From assembly GCA_020638095.1 (NCBI GenBank), contig JACKJF010000003.1:992001-1056000 (forward strand): a stretch of DNA of 64,000 bases. The letters run 5' to 3'. Positions 16,383-24,613 of the stretch are shown here, in pieces (the stretch's first letter is position 1; every line of letters begins with the position of its first letter). The notes beneath the pieces were generated by a model. It did not search any database. It was not told the DNA's origin and was given only the letters and a program-made list of their open reading frames with translations. Made by a program: the position numbers and the translations under genes. This DNA comes from Hyphomicrobiaceae bacterium (lineage in GTDB: Bacteria; Pseudomonadota; Alphaproteobacteria; Rhizobiales; Devosiaceae).

Positions 16383-17602
16383 GCGGCCCGTCCCGCCCGG
16401 CGCCTGAGGCGCTCGCCCGGCCGCCAGTTGGCATTGACGCCATGCGATTCGAGCTGGGGTGAAAAGGCCCTGACCACCGCGACCGGCAGATCGCCGCCAT
16501 CGAGGCGGGCGATGGCGAGCTGGTCAATCCCGGCCTGAAGCAGCGCCTCGCGGACGAACCGCCTGAGCCCGACCAGCGTTTCGGGGGCCTCGATTGAACC
16601 GAGCGGCTCATTCAGCGCAATGGGCGCCGCAAGCAGCGCCTCGACCTGGCTGAGCGCATCGCGCTTGAAGGCCGCCGCGTTGATGTCGTCGCGCGCCGAG
16701 GCGATCAGCGTCACCCGCGACTGCGCCGCCTCGGTCAGCGCCCGGATCGCCGCCCGGACCGGATCGGGGTGGGTGCCGCTGCCCGTCGCGTAGGCGGCGT
16801 GCCGCGCGATGCGCGAGCCCTTCGGGCCGAGATAGGCGGCAAATGTCGGCACGCCTATATCCTGAGTGAGGTCGTAAAGCGCCAAGTCCAGATTGCCACT
16901 TGCGATTGCGCGGCAAAGTTCATCGACCACCGGATCGCCGAGCCCGGCGGGATCAATCCTCCGGGCGGCTTTGGTGGCCAGCGGCGTTGCCGCCCAGAAG
17001 GTCAGGGCGTCGCGCTCGATCAATTCGCAAACAGCGTGAAATCCCGCCTCTTCGTACGAGTTGCCGGATGCCAGTCCATTGGTGTTCTGCGATATGCCCT
17101 TGAGGCGGAACGCACGACCGCGCATCGATACGGCGTCGAGGGGAAGCATTCTCCGCGCGCCGGTAAAAAAGCAGCTGGCAGCAACCCAGAGGTCGTTGCG
17201 CGCCGTGGGCGTCGCGGCGCCGCCCCGGGCGAGCGGCATCAAATAGGAGAAGTCGAACATGTCCGGCCCGTCATAGGCCCGGAACCCGCTTTCAATATCG
17301 CAGTGGGGTGCTTCCGCAATTGCGACCTCGACTGCTTCCATCACCGCGGAGATTCGGGCGTCGTCCGCGGTCACACCCTTGCCCTGGCTCATGGAAAGCG
17401 AAAGCGCATTCGGCCGGATTGCCGCAAAGACGGGAACGCCGAGGCGGTCGAGTGCAGTCTGGTCCGCGACCCGGGTAATGCCAAACCGGCTGAGATGGGG
17501 ACGGATGAGCTCGAACGTCTGCCGCGAGGTGCGCGCGCGATCCGAATAGCGCCGCACCTTGTTGCGCGGCATCTCGCCGGTCCGCGCGCGCAACATCGTC
17601 AT
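16379..17602 (-). CDS. YcaO cyclodehydratase/thioamide synthetase
   Basis: 407 residues of the YcaO ATP-dependent backbone-activating family. SQGKGVTADDARISAVMEAVE (about 71-91) and ELIERDALTFW (about 196-206) match the nucleotide-binding and Mg-coordinating motifs. The family activates a peptide amide by phosphorylation so that a Cys/Ser/Thr side chain or sulfide can attack. The presence of TfuA points to thioamidation. There is no fused leader-binding E1/C domain; the N-terminal 50 residues are short. ATG at 17602 overlaps the stop of the 35-codon gene upstream by ATGA, tying a substrate peptide to its enzyme. An alternative in-frame ATG two codons later is possible. Confidence 0.92.
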   Translation of the reverse strand: MTMLRARTGEMPRNKVRRYSDRARTSRQTFELIRPHLSRFGITRVADQTALDRLGVPVFAAIRPNALSLSMSQGKGVTADDARISAVMEAVEVAIAEAPHCDIESGFRAYDGPDMFDFSYLMPLARGGAATPTARNDLWVAASCFFTGARRMLPLDAVSMRGRAFRLKGISQNTNGLASGNSYEEAGFHAVCELIERDALTFWAATPLATKAARRIDPAGLGDPVVDELCRAIASGNLDLALYDLTQDIGVPTFAAYLGPKGSRIARHAAYATGSGTHPDPVRAAIRALTEAAQSRVTLIASARDDINAAAFKRDALSQVEALLAAPIALNEPLGSIEAPETLVGLRRFVREALLQAGIDQLAIARLDGGDLPVAVVRAFSPQLESHGVNANWRPGERLRRRAGRAA

Positions 17603-17706
17603 TCAGCGATCAGGGAAATCCAGCGCATCGAAAGCGCGTCCTGATCGAGTTCGGAATCTTTCGCCAGAAGCTCGAGATCCAGATCCGCCGTTGCCAAAAC
17701 CTGCAT
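17599..17706 (-). CDS. Predicted RiPP precursor peptide, 35 aa
   Basis: A small gene missed by length filters: ATG at 17706 with ACGGAG about 8 bases upstream, TGA at 17601-17599 overlapping the ycaO ATG. The peptide opens MQVLATADLDLELLAKDS, is acidic and leucine-rich (leader-like), and ends in a neutral-to-hydrophobic tail ALSMRWISLIAE (core-like). It has no cysteine; Ser18, Ser26, Ser31 and Thr6 are the only hydroxyl side chains, so backbone thioamides are more plausible than thiazolines. Size, leader/core polarity, ribosome site and coupling to ycaO-tfuA all fit a precursor. There is no precedent in my memory for this sequence. Confidence 0.7.
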   Translation of the reverse strand: MQVLATADLDLELLAKDSELDQDALSMRWISLIAE

Positions 17707-17828
17707 GGCCACATCTCCGTTGGATTGGTTAACGGCGCGACGATGGCAGGTTGGTCAGGTCCTGAAATCAGGTTGGCTACTTGGCATGAATTCGGGTCAG
17801 AAGCCCTTCGGGGGAATACGTGGCAACA

Positions 17829-17880
17829 ATCCCGGAGACAAATCCCCGGGGCCTATCCCTGAGATTCATCCCCGTCATGA
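17829..17880. promoter_or_regulatory. Four ATCCC units at exact 13-bp spacing upstream of the RiPP operon
   Basis: ATCCC starts at 17829, 17842, 17855 and 17868, i.e. a regular 13-bp array. Pairs of units form two 21-base direct repeats (17827-17847 and 17853-17873, 16 of 21 identical). The last unit lies in an inverted repeat (17858-17869/17877-17889) that overlaps the stop of the SARP-like gene. SARP regulators bind tandem direct repeats in target promoters, so this is the likely operator of the precursor-ycaO-tfuA operon, 120-170 bases before its start. Confidence 0.6.
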
Positions 17881-17884
17881 ATTC

Positions 17885-19801
17885 TCAGGAAAACCCCGCA
17901 TGGCGCAGGGCATCGACATAGGCGTCGATCTGTTCGGCACGTGCCGCCGGCACCATCTGGCGATAGGTATCGAGCCGGAAATCAGGATAAATCTGCATCG
18001 ACCTGTCTTTGAGGTCACGCGCCTCGGCATCGCGTCCGGCCATGGCCGCGCACGCGGCCCGCATGCGCAGCGCAGCATCTCCGTCGCGCAGACGCAACAG
18101 AACCGCCTGGGCCGCGTCGTAATCACCAAGGAAAAAGAGAGTCGACGCCTTGATCCACAAATAGTCGTCGGGCGCGACCGGCTGGGCGCCGATGGCGAGA
18201 TTGATCTGTTCGAGCGATCGTTCGAGCAGCCCTGCATGCGACAGAACGTCGGCGAAGTCAGCACGGATCGGCATCGAATTGGGGGAAAGGTCGAGCGCCC
18301 TGCGTTGATGGTCAAGGGCGCGTTCGATTTCTCCGAGATGCAGGGCGGCGTGCCCCGCTTCGTTGAAACCGGACGGATCGTCGGGATGTTCATCGATCAG
18401 CCGCATGGCAATGTCACGCGCCCGCGCCAGCGAACCCTTGTCGAGCCCCTGCATCAGCAGCCATTCCTGCGAATAGGAGCGGGCCAGCACCGCCTTGCCG
18501 GGCACGAAATCGGGGTCCTCGTCGAGAATGCCGGTCAGGCGCTTCCGTTTCGACCGCAGGACCTTGAGATCGAAACACGAGCCAATGTCGTCCCGAAGTC
18601 TCAGGAAGGAGGAATAGGTGAACGAAGTGGTGCGTGGCGTGAATTTTCGCGCATTTCGCGATTCGGCAATGTCGCGCGCAATCCGCCGGGTCAGGCGTCC
18701 CAGCACGTGATCGTAGAGCACGATCAGGTCGGTGCGGCCGATCCAGTCACGGTCCGAATCGACGATTGTGTCGCGATGCGTTTCTTCGAGAATCCAGGTG
18801 AGGTTGTAGCGATCAGCCATGCTCGTGCAGGTCAGATCGAGAACGAAGTCGAATCCGGCCTTTCCGGGAAGTGGCGCGCCAACCGGAAGCACCACCCGGC
18901 TGCAGAGGATTTCCGGCGACTGGCTGACATTGGCCACAAGGTCCGACAACAATAAGTCGCTCAAACGGTCCGGTCCGGTTTCGGCCGGCAGGCGCAGGTG
19001 GCGCTGAACAAGGAGCAGCCGCGCCCGCGGCCTCGGCTCGGGAACGTCAGCCTCGTTGGGTGACCCGCCGCCGGATGGACGGGAGAGGGCTGCGACAAGA
19101 AGCTGAGTTTGCGGCTGCGGGTCGACGCCGAGCTCCCTCCTGGCAATGTCATGGAACTCGTCAAAAAGCGGTGACGCTGCCGCCCAGCCAAGCCATTCTG
19201 TCTTGAGGCTCAAAAGCTCGCGCAACAGGTCTTCCTGATACGGATTGGTCCGCCAAAGGGCCTCGAGCACGCCGAGGGCCAATGGATCGTGCCGGGTACG
19301 AAGTCGCGCCTTCGCTGCCGCCTCCATCCGGTGGGCGGCAAGGTTGCGTTGATGGCGCAGCCATTCGACCAGCTCTGCCTCAAGACCGCTTTCAATATCG
19401 TGGAGAAGTTCGAAGGGCGAAGGTGGCAGCCCGTCCGGCCAATCTGGCGTTTCGCCGGCCTCGAACGACATGATGTCGATCTTCAGATCCCCGACCGCGA
19501 GCCTGACCTGATCCCGGTTCGCCACGACGACCGGCGCCCCGGACCTGCCGGTGAGCTTTGAAAACTGGTGAAGCAATTGTCTGAGGCTGTTGCTCGCCCG
19601 GCTTGCATCCGCCTCGGGCCAAAGAAAATGGGCCAGGCGTTCGCGGCGGACGAAAGGCGATGGACCGAGCGCCAGATAGGCGAGCAGGACAAGCGCCTTG
19701 CGGCGAAGCGCAACCGGACCTGCGCCACAAAGCGAGAGCGCCCCGGCCCCCATAAGGCTTAAAGAACTTTGCCCGTCAGTATTGCTCAAACCGACACTCA
19801 C
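17885..19801 (-). CDS. SARP/BTAD-like transcriptional regulator with TPR tail
   Basis: 638 residues from a GTG at 19801. Residues about 25-100 are an OmpR-type winged helix (LRRKALVLLAYLAL ... RERLAHFLWPEADASRASNSLRQLLHQ). About 105-245 is a bacterial transcriptional activation domain (BTAD; HDPLALGVLEALWRTNPYQEDLL, LFDEFHDIARRELGVDP). The C-terminal 200 residues contain TPR-like repeats (HPDDPSGFNEAGHAALHLGE, LERSLEQINLAIGAQPVAP). The middle (about 255-420) looks like the periplasm-free sensor region of CadC/adenylate-cyclase-linked proteins. It is upstream of the RiPP operon on the same strand and probably activates it through the ATCCC array. Confidence 0.85.
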   Translation of the reverse strand: MSVGLSNTDGQSSLSLMGAGALSLCGAGPVALRRKALVLLAYLALGPSPFVRRERLAHFLWPEADASRASNSLRQLLHQFSKLTGRSGAPVVVANRDQVRLAVGDLKIDIMSFEAGETPDWPDGLPPSPFELLHDIESGLEAELVEWLRHQRNLAAHRMEAAAKARLRTRHDPLALGVLEALWRTNPYQEDLLRELLSLKTEWLGWAAASPLFDEFHDIARRELGVDPQPQTQLLVAALSRPSGGGSPNEADVPEPRPRARLLLVQRHLRLPAETGPDRLSDLLLSDLVANVSQSPEILCSRVVLPVGAPLPGKAGFDFVLDLTCTSMADRYNLTWILEETHRDTIVDSDRDWIGRTDLIVLYDHVLGRLTRRIARDIAESRNARKFTPRTTSFTYSSFLRLRDDIGSCFDLKVLRSKRKRLTGILDEDPDFVPGKAVLARSYSQEWLLMQGLDKGSLARARDIAMRLIDEHPDDPSGFNEAGHAALHLGEIERALDHQRRALDLSPNSMPIRADFADVLSHAGLLERSLEQINLAIGAQPVAPDDYLWIKASTLFFLGDYDAAQAVLLRLRDGDAALRMRAACAAMAGRDAEARDLKDRSMQIYPDFRLDTYRQMVPAARAEQIDAYVDALRHAGFS

Positions 19802-19803
19802 TA

Positions 19804-20103
19804 ACCTTCGGTCAACTCAATCAAATATAGGCGCCCGATACAATTGCCCAAGGTCCCCCAATTCTCCCAAAGGTTAATCGCACCCTCAGTAATATTACTT
19901 AGAACACATCCGCCATCGCCGCATAGGTCCACCTTCGCCGATTTCGCTACAAATTTATCATTCCACTTCCGACCGCGTTTACCCTTGCCACAGATGTGCG
20001 TGCCCTGATCGGCCCATGTTAAGGTCTTGTTGAAGGTCGAAAGCCCATTTTGCCGCCAAATTCTATGACCGCATGCGCCCGCAAGGCGCAGCTGGAGGCA
20101 AAA
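19804..20103. other. Intergenic region between the SARP-like gene and fecR
   Basis: About 300 bases, more AT-rich than the surroundings. It holds the divergent promoters of the two flanking genes. A minus-strand open frame runs through it and ends one base into the GTG of the SARP-like gene, but it has no start codon with a ribosome site inside the interval. I see no RNA gene. Confidence 0.5.
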
Positions 20104-21255
20104 ATGAACAAGACAATCAAAACCGCAAACCAAACAGCGCCGCGCAACTATTTTGCGTTCGCTCTGATGGCACTTCTGGCATTCATGCCGGGTCTCGCCA
20201 TGGCTGACGACTGGATCGCGGATCAGCTGCGCGGCAACGTCCTCATCTACTCCAATGGTGATTGGGTTCAGCTCCAGCGCGGCGATGTGGTCAGCGATGA
20301 TCGCTATATCCGTACCATGGGCAGCGGCCGCGTGACTTTCCTGCGCGGCAACGAAACAATCGAGATGGCCGGCAATACGCAGATGCGCATTGTTGACTCG
20401 AACGGGCGCCAGTTCACCACGGTCATTCAGGATTTTGGTTCGGTCTCGATCGAGGCTGAAGTGCAGAACGTGCAGCACTTCGCGGTGGAAACGCCGTTCC
20501 TGGCCGCCGTGGTCAAGGGCACGCGCTTCACCGTGACCGTGGGCGACGAAGACGCTTCAGTCGCGGTCGAACGCGGGCTGGTGCAGGTCAACGACCACAT
20601 GCACGACATGAGCACGTTTATTCCCGCAGGCCAGCGCGTGAAAGTCATGCAGGGCCACGGCATGCAGGTTACCGGCTCCGGCCAGCGCTACATGTTCGTG
20701 GCCGACAATGGCGACATGCTCACCCCGCAAGAGGCAGATGACAAGGTCCGTGGCGATGCCAACAACAATGCCCGTGGCAACGGCAATTCCGATTTCGGAA
20801 TCGCACAGGGCAATGCCAACCCGGGCAGCGGCAATAACGGCAATTCCGGCAACGGCGGCAACGGGAACTCCGGCAACGGCAATTCCAGTAACTCGAATTC
20901 CGGAAACGGAAATGGAAATTCCAGCAACGGCAATTCCGGTAACAACGGGAATGGCAACTCCGGCAACGGCAACGGGAATTCCGGGAACAACGGCAACGGG
21001 AACGGAAATTCCGGGAACAACGGCAACGGGAACGGAAATTCCGGGAACAATGGCAATGGCAACGGGAATTCCGGAAATGGCAACGGAAACTCGGGTAGCA
21101 ACGGCAATGGCAATAGCGGCAACTCGGGCAACGGCAATTCCGGCAATGGCAATTCCGGCAATGGCAATTCCGGGAACAACGGCAATGGGAACGGAAACTC
21201 CGGGAATAGCGGCAACGGCAAAAGCAACGGAAGCGGCAAGCATGACGATGACTAG
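20104..21255 (+). CDS. FecR-domain exported protein with Asn/Gly/Ser repeat tail
   Basis: About 383 residues from the ATG at 20104 (MNKTIKTANQ), chosen for GGAGG upstream. Signal peptide ends at AMA-DDW. Residues about 50-190 form a FecR domain (DWVQLQRGDVVSDDRYIRT, GSGRVTFLRGNETIEMAGNT, GTRFTVTVGDEDASVAVERG). The C-terminal 150 residues are almost only Asn, Gly and Ser, encoded by a 30-bp repeat. Stand-alone FecR proteins paired with CHASE2 proteins are common, and a CHASE2 protein is the convergent neighbour. The tail probably forms a flexible surface or matrix-binding segment; function inferred only. Confidence 0.8.
   Translation: MNKTIKTANQTAPRNYFAFALMALLAFMPGLAMADDWIADQLRGNVLIYSNGDWVQLQRGDVVSDDRYIRTMGSGRVTFLRGNETIEMAGNTQMRIVDSNGRQFTTVIQDFGSVSIEAEVQNVQHFAVETPFLAAVVKGTRFTVTVGDEDASVAVERGLVQVNDHMHDMSTFIPAGQRVKVMQGHGMQVTGSGQRYMFVADNGDMLTPQEADDKVRGDANNNARGNGNSDFGIAQGNANPGSGNNGNSGNGGNGNSGNGNSSNSNSGNGNGNSSNGNSGNNGNGNSGNGNGNSGNNGNGNGNSGNNGNGNGNSGNNGNGNGNSGNGNGNSGSNGNGNSGNSGNGNSGNGNSGNGNSGNNGNGNGNSGNSGNGKSNGSGKHDDD
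20817..21237 (+). repeat. Asn/Gly/Ser-coding repeat tract, 30-bp unit in its centre
   Basis: The coding tract alternates GGCAAC/GGGAAT/TCCGGC codons. A 30-bp unit (SGNNGNGNGN) is repeated identically at 20981-21010 and 21011-21040 and continues with changes from 21041. Such arrays expand and contract by slippage, so length may vary between strains. Confidence 0.85.
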
Positions 21256-21287
21256 GCCCGCCTGAAGCAACACCTGAACGCGAATTC

Positions 21288-21320
21288 AAGGCGCGGGTTC
21301 CGGACGGAGCCCGCGCCTTT
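21288..21320 (+). terminator. Intrinsic terminator after the FecR gene
   Basis: GGCGCGGG (21290-21297) pairs with CCCGCGCC (21310-21317), with an extra TCC/GGA pairing in the loop, followed by TTT. Located 33 bases after the stop codon. Confidence 0.75.
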
Positions 21321-21454
21321 GCTTGCAGTCTCAACCTGTTGGGATGACTCTGGCGCAGCCCATGCCGGCGCTGCGTCTCGCTTGATATCGATTGGGCGTG
21401 GGGCCTATGCCAGCACTGCTGCTCACAGACCCGGGACCACCTGGCCCGCAGACC

Positions 21455-23866
21455 TCAGCCCACCGATTGCTCCCCGCGCGTATTCTGAGCGAGAATGAGC
21501 TTTGTCAGTGTAATGGCATCGACTGGCCGCGCGAAATAATAGCCCTGGCCGGCCTCGCATCCCATCTCGCGCAGCATCTTAGCCTGATCGGCCGTCTCGA
21601 TACCTTCGGCGATGACCGTCTTGCCGAGCCTGTGCGCGAGATCGACGATGGTTTCGACGATCTGCCGGTTGGCGCGATGCCCATCCATTTCGCGTACAAA
21701 ACTCTGGTCGATCTTGATCTTGTTGAACGGCAGCCGCGAGAGATAGCTGAGCGACGAGTAGCCCGTCCCGAAATCATCGATGGCGATGCTCGACCCGAGC
21801 GCCTGGAACTGGTGCAGCGCGTCGATGACCCCATGGCTGCGATTGACCAGAACCTGTTCGGTGATCTCCAGACAAAGCCGCTTGGCGGGGTAATCGGAAC
21901 GCGCCAGCGCCGCTTCGACCGTCGCGGGCACATCGGAAAGCTCAAGCTGCACCGGCGACACGTTGACCGAAAGCAGGCCCTGCCAGCCCCATTGCGAAAC
22001 GATCCGGCAGGATTCCTCCAGAACCCATTTCCCGAGATCGACGACAAATCCCGTCTCTTCGGCGAGATCGACGAATTGGGCCGGCGAGACCAGCCCCATT
22101 TCCGCGCTGTGCCAGCGGATCAGCGCCTCGACCCCGATCAACCCGCCGGACCTCAAATCGATCTGCGGCTGAAAGACGAGCCGGAACTCGTCGCGCTCGA
22201 TCGCACGCCGCATGGCGATGTCCATCCGCTGCCGTGCCGCGATGCGATCTGCCAGTTCCGGCACGTATAGCGCAAAGCTTTGGGCCTCAGTTCGTTCGGC
22301 GTCGGGCGTGTCGAGGGCAATGCGGGCATGGTTGATCAGGTCGGCCGCCGTCTCCGGCTCGTGCCCGCTTTGGGCGATGGCAACCTCTGTATCGATCAGG
22401 ATCGTGTGTCCGTCGACGAGATACGGCTCCTTGAGGCGCATCAGCATGTCGGCGGTCATCTCTTCGAGCTGCTCGGCGGAAAGCTGCCGGTCGAAAGCAA
22501 TCGCAAACACACCGGGCGCCGCCATGCCGACGCTTTTGTCGCAGGTGGCTTTGATGCGCCGCGCCGTCTCGCGCATTGTCTCGTTGGCGACCTGCAGCCC
22601 CAGCGCGGCCCGGACGATGCCCATGCGCTGAATGGCGATCAAAAGGATCGTGTGCGCCTTGCCGTCGCGGATTTCGTGATCGAGCCTTTCGGTGAGCCCG
22701 GCATAGGACAATACCCCCGTCACCTCGTCATGCCGCGCCAGATATTGCAGGCGCTTCTGCATGCTCTGGCGCTGCAGGAACCAGACCGTGCCTTCGGAGA
22801 TGGTTTCGATGCCGATGGAGATGGGAATGAGAAAGAGCCCGATGCTTGTCGCCATCTGCATGTCGTAAAATTGCAGCGCCAGGAGTGCGAGCACTTCGCC
22901 GATGATCAGGCCCGCCACGCCGGTGATGACCACACCTTTGTGGCCGAAGCGCCAGCGCATCAGTGCGCCGGCAACAAACAGGAGCGCGAGATAGATAAGC
23001 GTCGGCGCAACACCGTAATCAGTCAGCACACGCCCTGATTTGACCGTTTCGAGCGCCAGCACCTGCAGCAGTGGTCCGGGGACAACGTCGAAGCGCGGCG
23101 TCTCGAAGAAATCCCTGAGTTCGATGGCGCTGGCGCCGACAATCACCTGTTTGTTGGCGATGCGGGCCGGGTCGACCTTGTTGTTGTAGACGTCGATGTA
23201 GGAAATCCGGTCGACCTTGTTGAGATCGATCCGGTAGTCGAACAGCATGCGCTGCGGTGGCGCATATTGCGGCATGCCGAGAGTCGTCGCCAGCGACTCG
23301 ACCATGGCGTGATGGCCGGTCGAATAGGTCGGGAAGGTCACCGCCATGCCGTCGCGGTCGAGATCGACATTGACCAGAACCGGGTCGGCATATTTGGCGA
23401 GCCGGTCATCGGGTGCGGACCGAAGGATGTCGCCGGTAATGCCCGAAACCTGGTCGAACGCGGCCAGATAGGCATAGCCTCCCGCATAGTCGAGTGCATC
23501 GGCAAGCGCCTGGTCGTCCTCCGGCGTCGACTTCGAGGAGAAGTCGATATCGAACACCACGTCGGCGGCGCCCATGTCGATCAGGTTGCGCAGCACCTGC
23601 GCGTGATAGCGGCGTGGCCAGGGCCAGACGTTGAGCTCCTGAAGGCTCTGGCTGTCGATTTCGATGAGCACCACGTCGCCGCTCGGGTTGCGGCTGTTCA
23701 TCTCGTAGCGGATCTCTTTGAGACCCCGGTCGAACGAGGTCATCATGCCCGCATTTTCGAGCATGATGAACAGGCCGGCAACGGCAAGTATGGCAGCTAG
23801 GCTGATCAGCGTGCGCAAGGCGTCCGGTCCGCGACGAAGGTGGTCGGGCCAGTCTAGCGGCGGCAT
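21455..23866 (-). CDS. CHASE2 - degenerate GGDEF - EAL protein (c-di-GMP phosphodiesterase)
   Basis: 803 residues. N-terminal membrane helix (about 17-38), then a periplasmic CHASE2 sensor domain (GDVVLIEIDSQSLQELNVWPWPRRYHA), three or so membrane helices (about 285-360), a GGDEF domain whose motif has decayed to AAPGVF (no cyclase activity expected), and an EAL domain with GVEALIRW, VNVSPVQLE, LEITEQ, DDFGTGYSS, KIDQSFV and AEGIE all present, so hydrolysis of c-di-GMP is expected. The convergent FecR gene is a frequent companion of CHASE2 proteins. Together they may sense an envelope signal and lower c-di-GMP. Confidence 0.9.
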   Translation of the reverse strand: MPPLDWPDHLRRGPDALRTLISLAAILAVAGLFIMLENAGMMTSFDRGLKEIRYEMNSRNPSGDVVLIEIDSQSLQELNVWPWPRRYHAQVLRNLIDMGAADVVFDIDFSSKSTPEDDQALADALDYAGGYAYLAAFDQVSGITGDILRSAPDDRLAKYADPVLVNVDLDRDGMAVTFPTYSTGHHAMVESLATTLGMPQYAPPQRMLFDYRIDLNKVDRISYIDVYNNKVDPARIANKQVIVGASAIELRDFFETPRFDVVPGPLLQVLALETVKSGRVLTDYGVAPTLIYLALLFVAGALMRWRFGHKGVVITGVAGLIIGEVLALLALQFYDMQMATSIGLFLIPISIGIETISEGTVWFLQRQSMQKRLQYLARHDEVTGVLSYAGLTERLDHEIRDGKAHTILLIAIQRMGIVRAALGLQVANETMRETARRIKATCDKSVGMAAPGVFAIAFDRQLSAEQLEEMTADMLMRLKEPYLVDGHTILIDTEVAIAQSGHEPETAADLINHARIALDTPDAERTEAQSFALYVPELADRIAARQRMDIAMRRAIERDEFRLVFQPQIDLRSGGLIGVEALIRWHSAEMGLVSPAQFVDLAEETGFVVDLGKWVLEESCRIVSQWGWQGLLSVNVSPVQLELSDVPATVEAALARSDYPAKRLCLEITEQVLVNRSHGVIDALHQFQALGSSIAIDDFGTGYSSLSYLSRLPFNKIKIDQSFVREMDGHRANRQIVETIVDLAHRLGKTVIAEGIETADQAKMLREMGCEAGQGYYFARPVDAITLTKLILAQNTRGEQSVG

Positions 23867-23964
23867 GCTGACGAAATGTTAACCACGCCGTTCGCATCGG
23901 TGCGTTTATCCCTCTGGATTTGACTGCTTTCCGGCTTGATTTTTGACTCGCTTGAGGTCAATTT

Positions 23965-23990
23965 GTTCTCTATATGTTCTCTATATGTTC
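23965..23990 (+). promoter_or_regulatory. Two overlapping LexA (SOS) boxes, GTTC-N7-GTTC
   Basis: GTTC occurs at 23965, 23976 and 23987, each 11 bases apart, making two overlapping alphaproteobacterial LexA boxes (23965-23979 and 23976-23990) 24 bases before imuA. They should place imuA-imuB-dnaE2 under tight SOS control. Confidence 0.9.
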
Positions 23991-24013
23991 TCAAAATCGG
24001 GAGCAATTGACCT

Positions 24014-24613
24014 ATGAGGCAGGACTTTGCCGGTTTCTTCCCTTTGCGGAATCGCCGTGCCCATGAAGTGACGGGGCCGGGCGCCGTCGCCTTTGCCCTT
24101 GCCCTTGCCGCGGGCATGGAAGGGCCGGTCATGTGGATCGTTCACCAGCGCCAGGCCGAGCGCCTGCATCCCGGCGGGGTGGGGCGGTTTATCGACCCGT
24201 CGCGTCTGATCGTCAGCCGCGGCACATCGGACCTCGACCTGCTCTGGATTGCCGAAGAGGCCTTGCGGTCCGGGGCTGTGCCGCTGGTCGTGGCGCAGCT
24301 GGGCGGTGATGTTGACCTGACCGCCGGCCGCCGCCTGCAACTGGCCGCCGAGGCGGGCAGGGCGCTTGGCCTTTTCATCCTGCCCGAAGGTCTCGGCTCG
24401 AACGCGGCTGAAACCCGCTGGCATTGCGCTCCCGTGATGGCGCCGCCCGAACATTTGGATTCGACTCTGTTCGAATGGGTTTGTATAAAGAACAAATCAG
24501 GAACAAATGGCAGCTGGACGACCCGCTGGAATGACGCCGCGCATCATATCGATTGTCTTTCCGAGACTGGCGACCGATCGCTACCTGCGGCGGCGTCCGC
24601 AAGAGCTGGCTGA
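24014..24613 (+). CDS. imuA: ImuA, SOS mutasome component
   Basis: 199 residues of the RecA/SulA-like ImuA family: RRAHEVTGPGAVAFALALAAG near the N-terminus, then WIVHQRQAERLHPGG, and the typical ending FEWVCIKNKSGTNGSWTTRW. Works with ImuB and DnaE2 in DNA-damage-induced mutagenesis and lesion bypass. GGGAG lies 9 bases before the ATG. It is followed by imuB, which starts inside it (about 107-base overlap). It is somewhat shorter than many ImuA proteins at the N-terminus. Confidence 0.9.
   Translation: MRQDFAGFFPLRNRRAHEVTGPGAVAFALALAAGMEGPVMWIVHQRQAERLHPGGVGRFIDPSRLIVSRGTSDLDLLWIAEEALRSGAVPLVVAQLGGDVDLTAGRRLQLAAEAGRALGLFILPEGLGSNAAETRWHCAPVMAPPEHLDSTLFEWVCIKNKSGTNGSWTTRWNDAAHHIDCLSETGDRSLPAAASARAG

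Noticed and set aside
17777..17878. 33-codon minus-strand frame between the SARP-like gene and the precursor
   Set aside because: Lacks a ribosome site, overlaps the ATCCC array and has no leader/core pattern.
19801..20049. Minus-strand frame ending inside the GTG of the SARP-like gene
   Set aside because: No credible start codon; runs through fecR as antisense.
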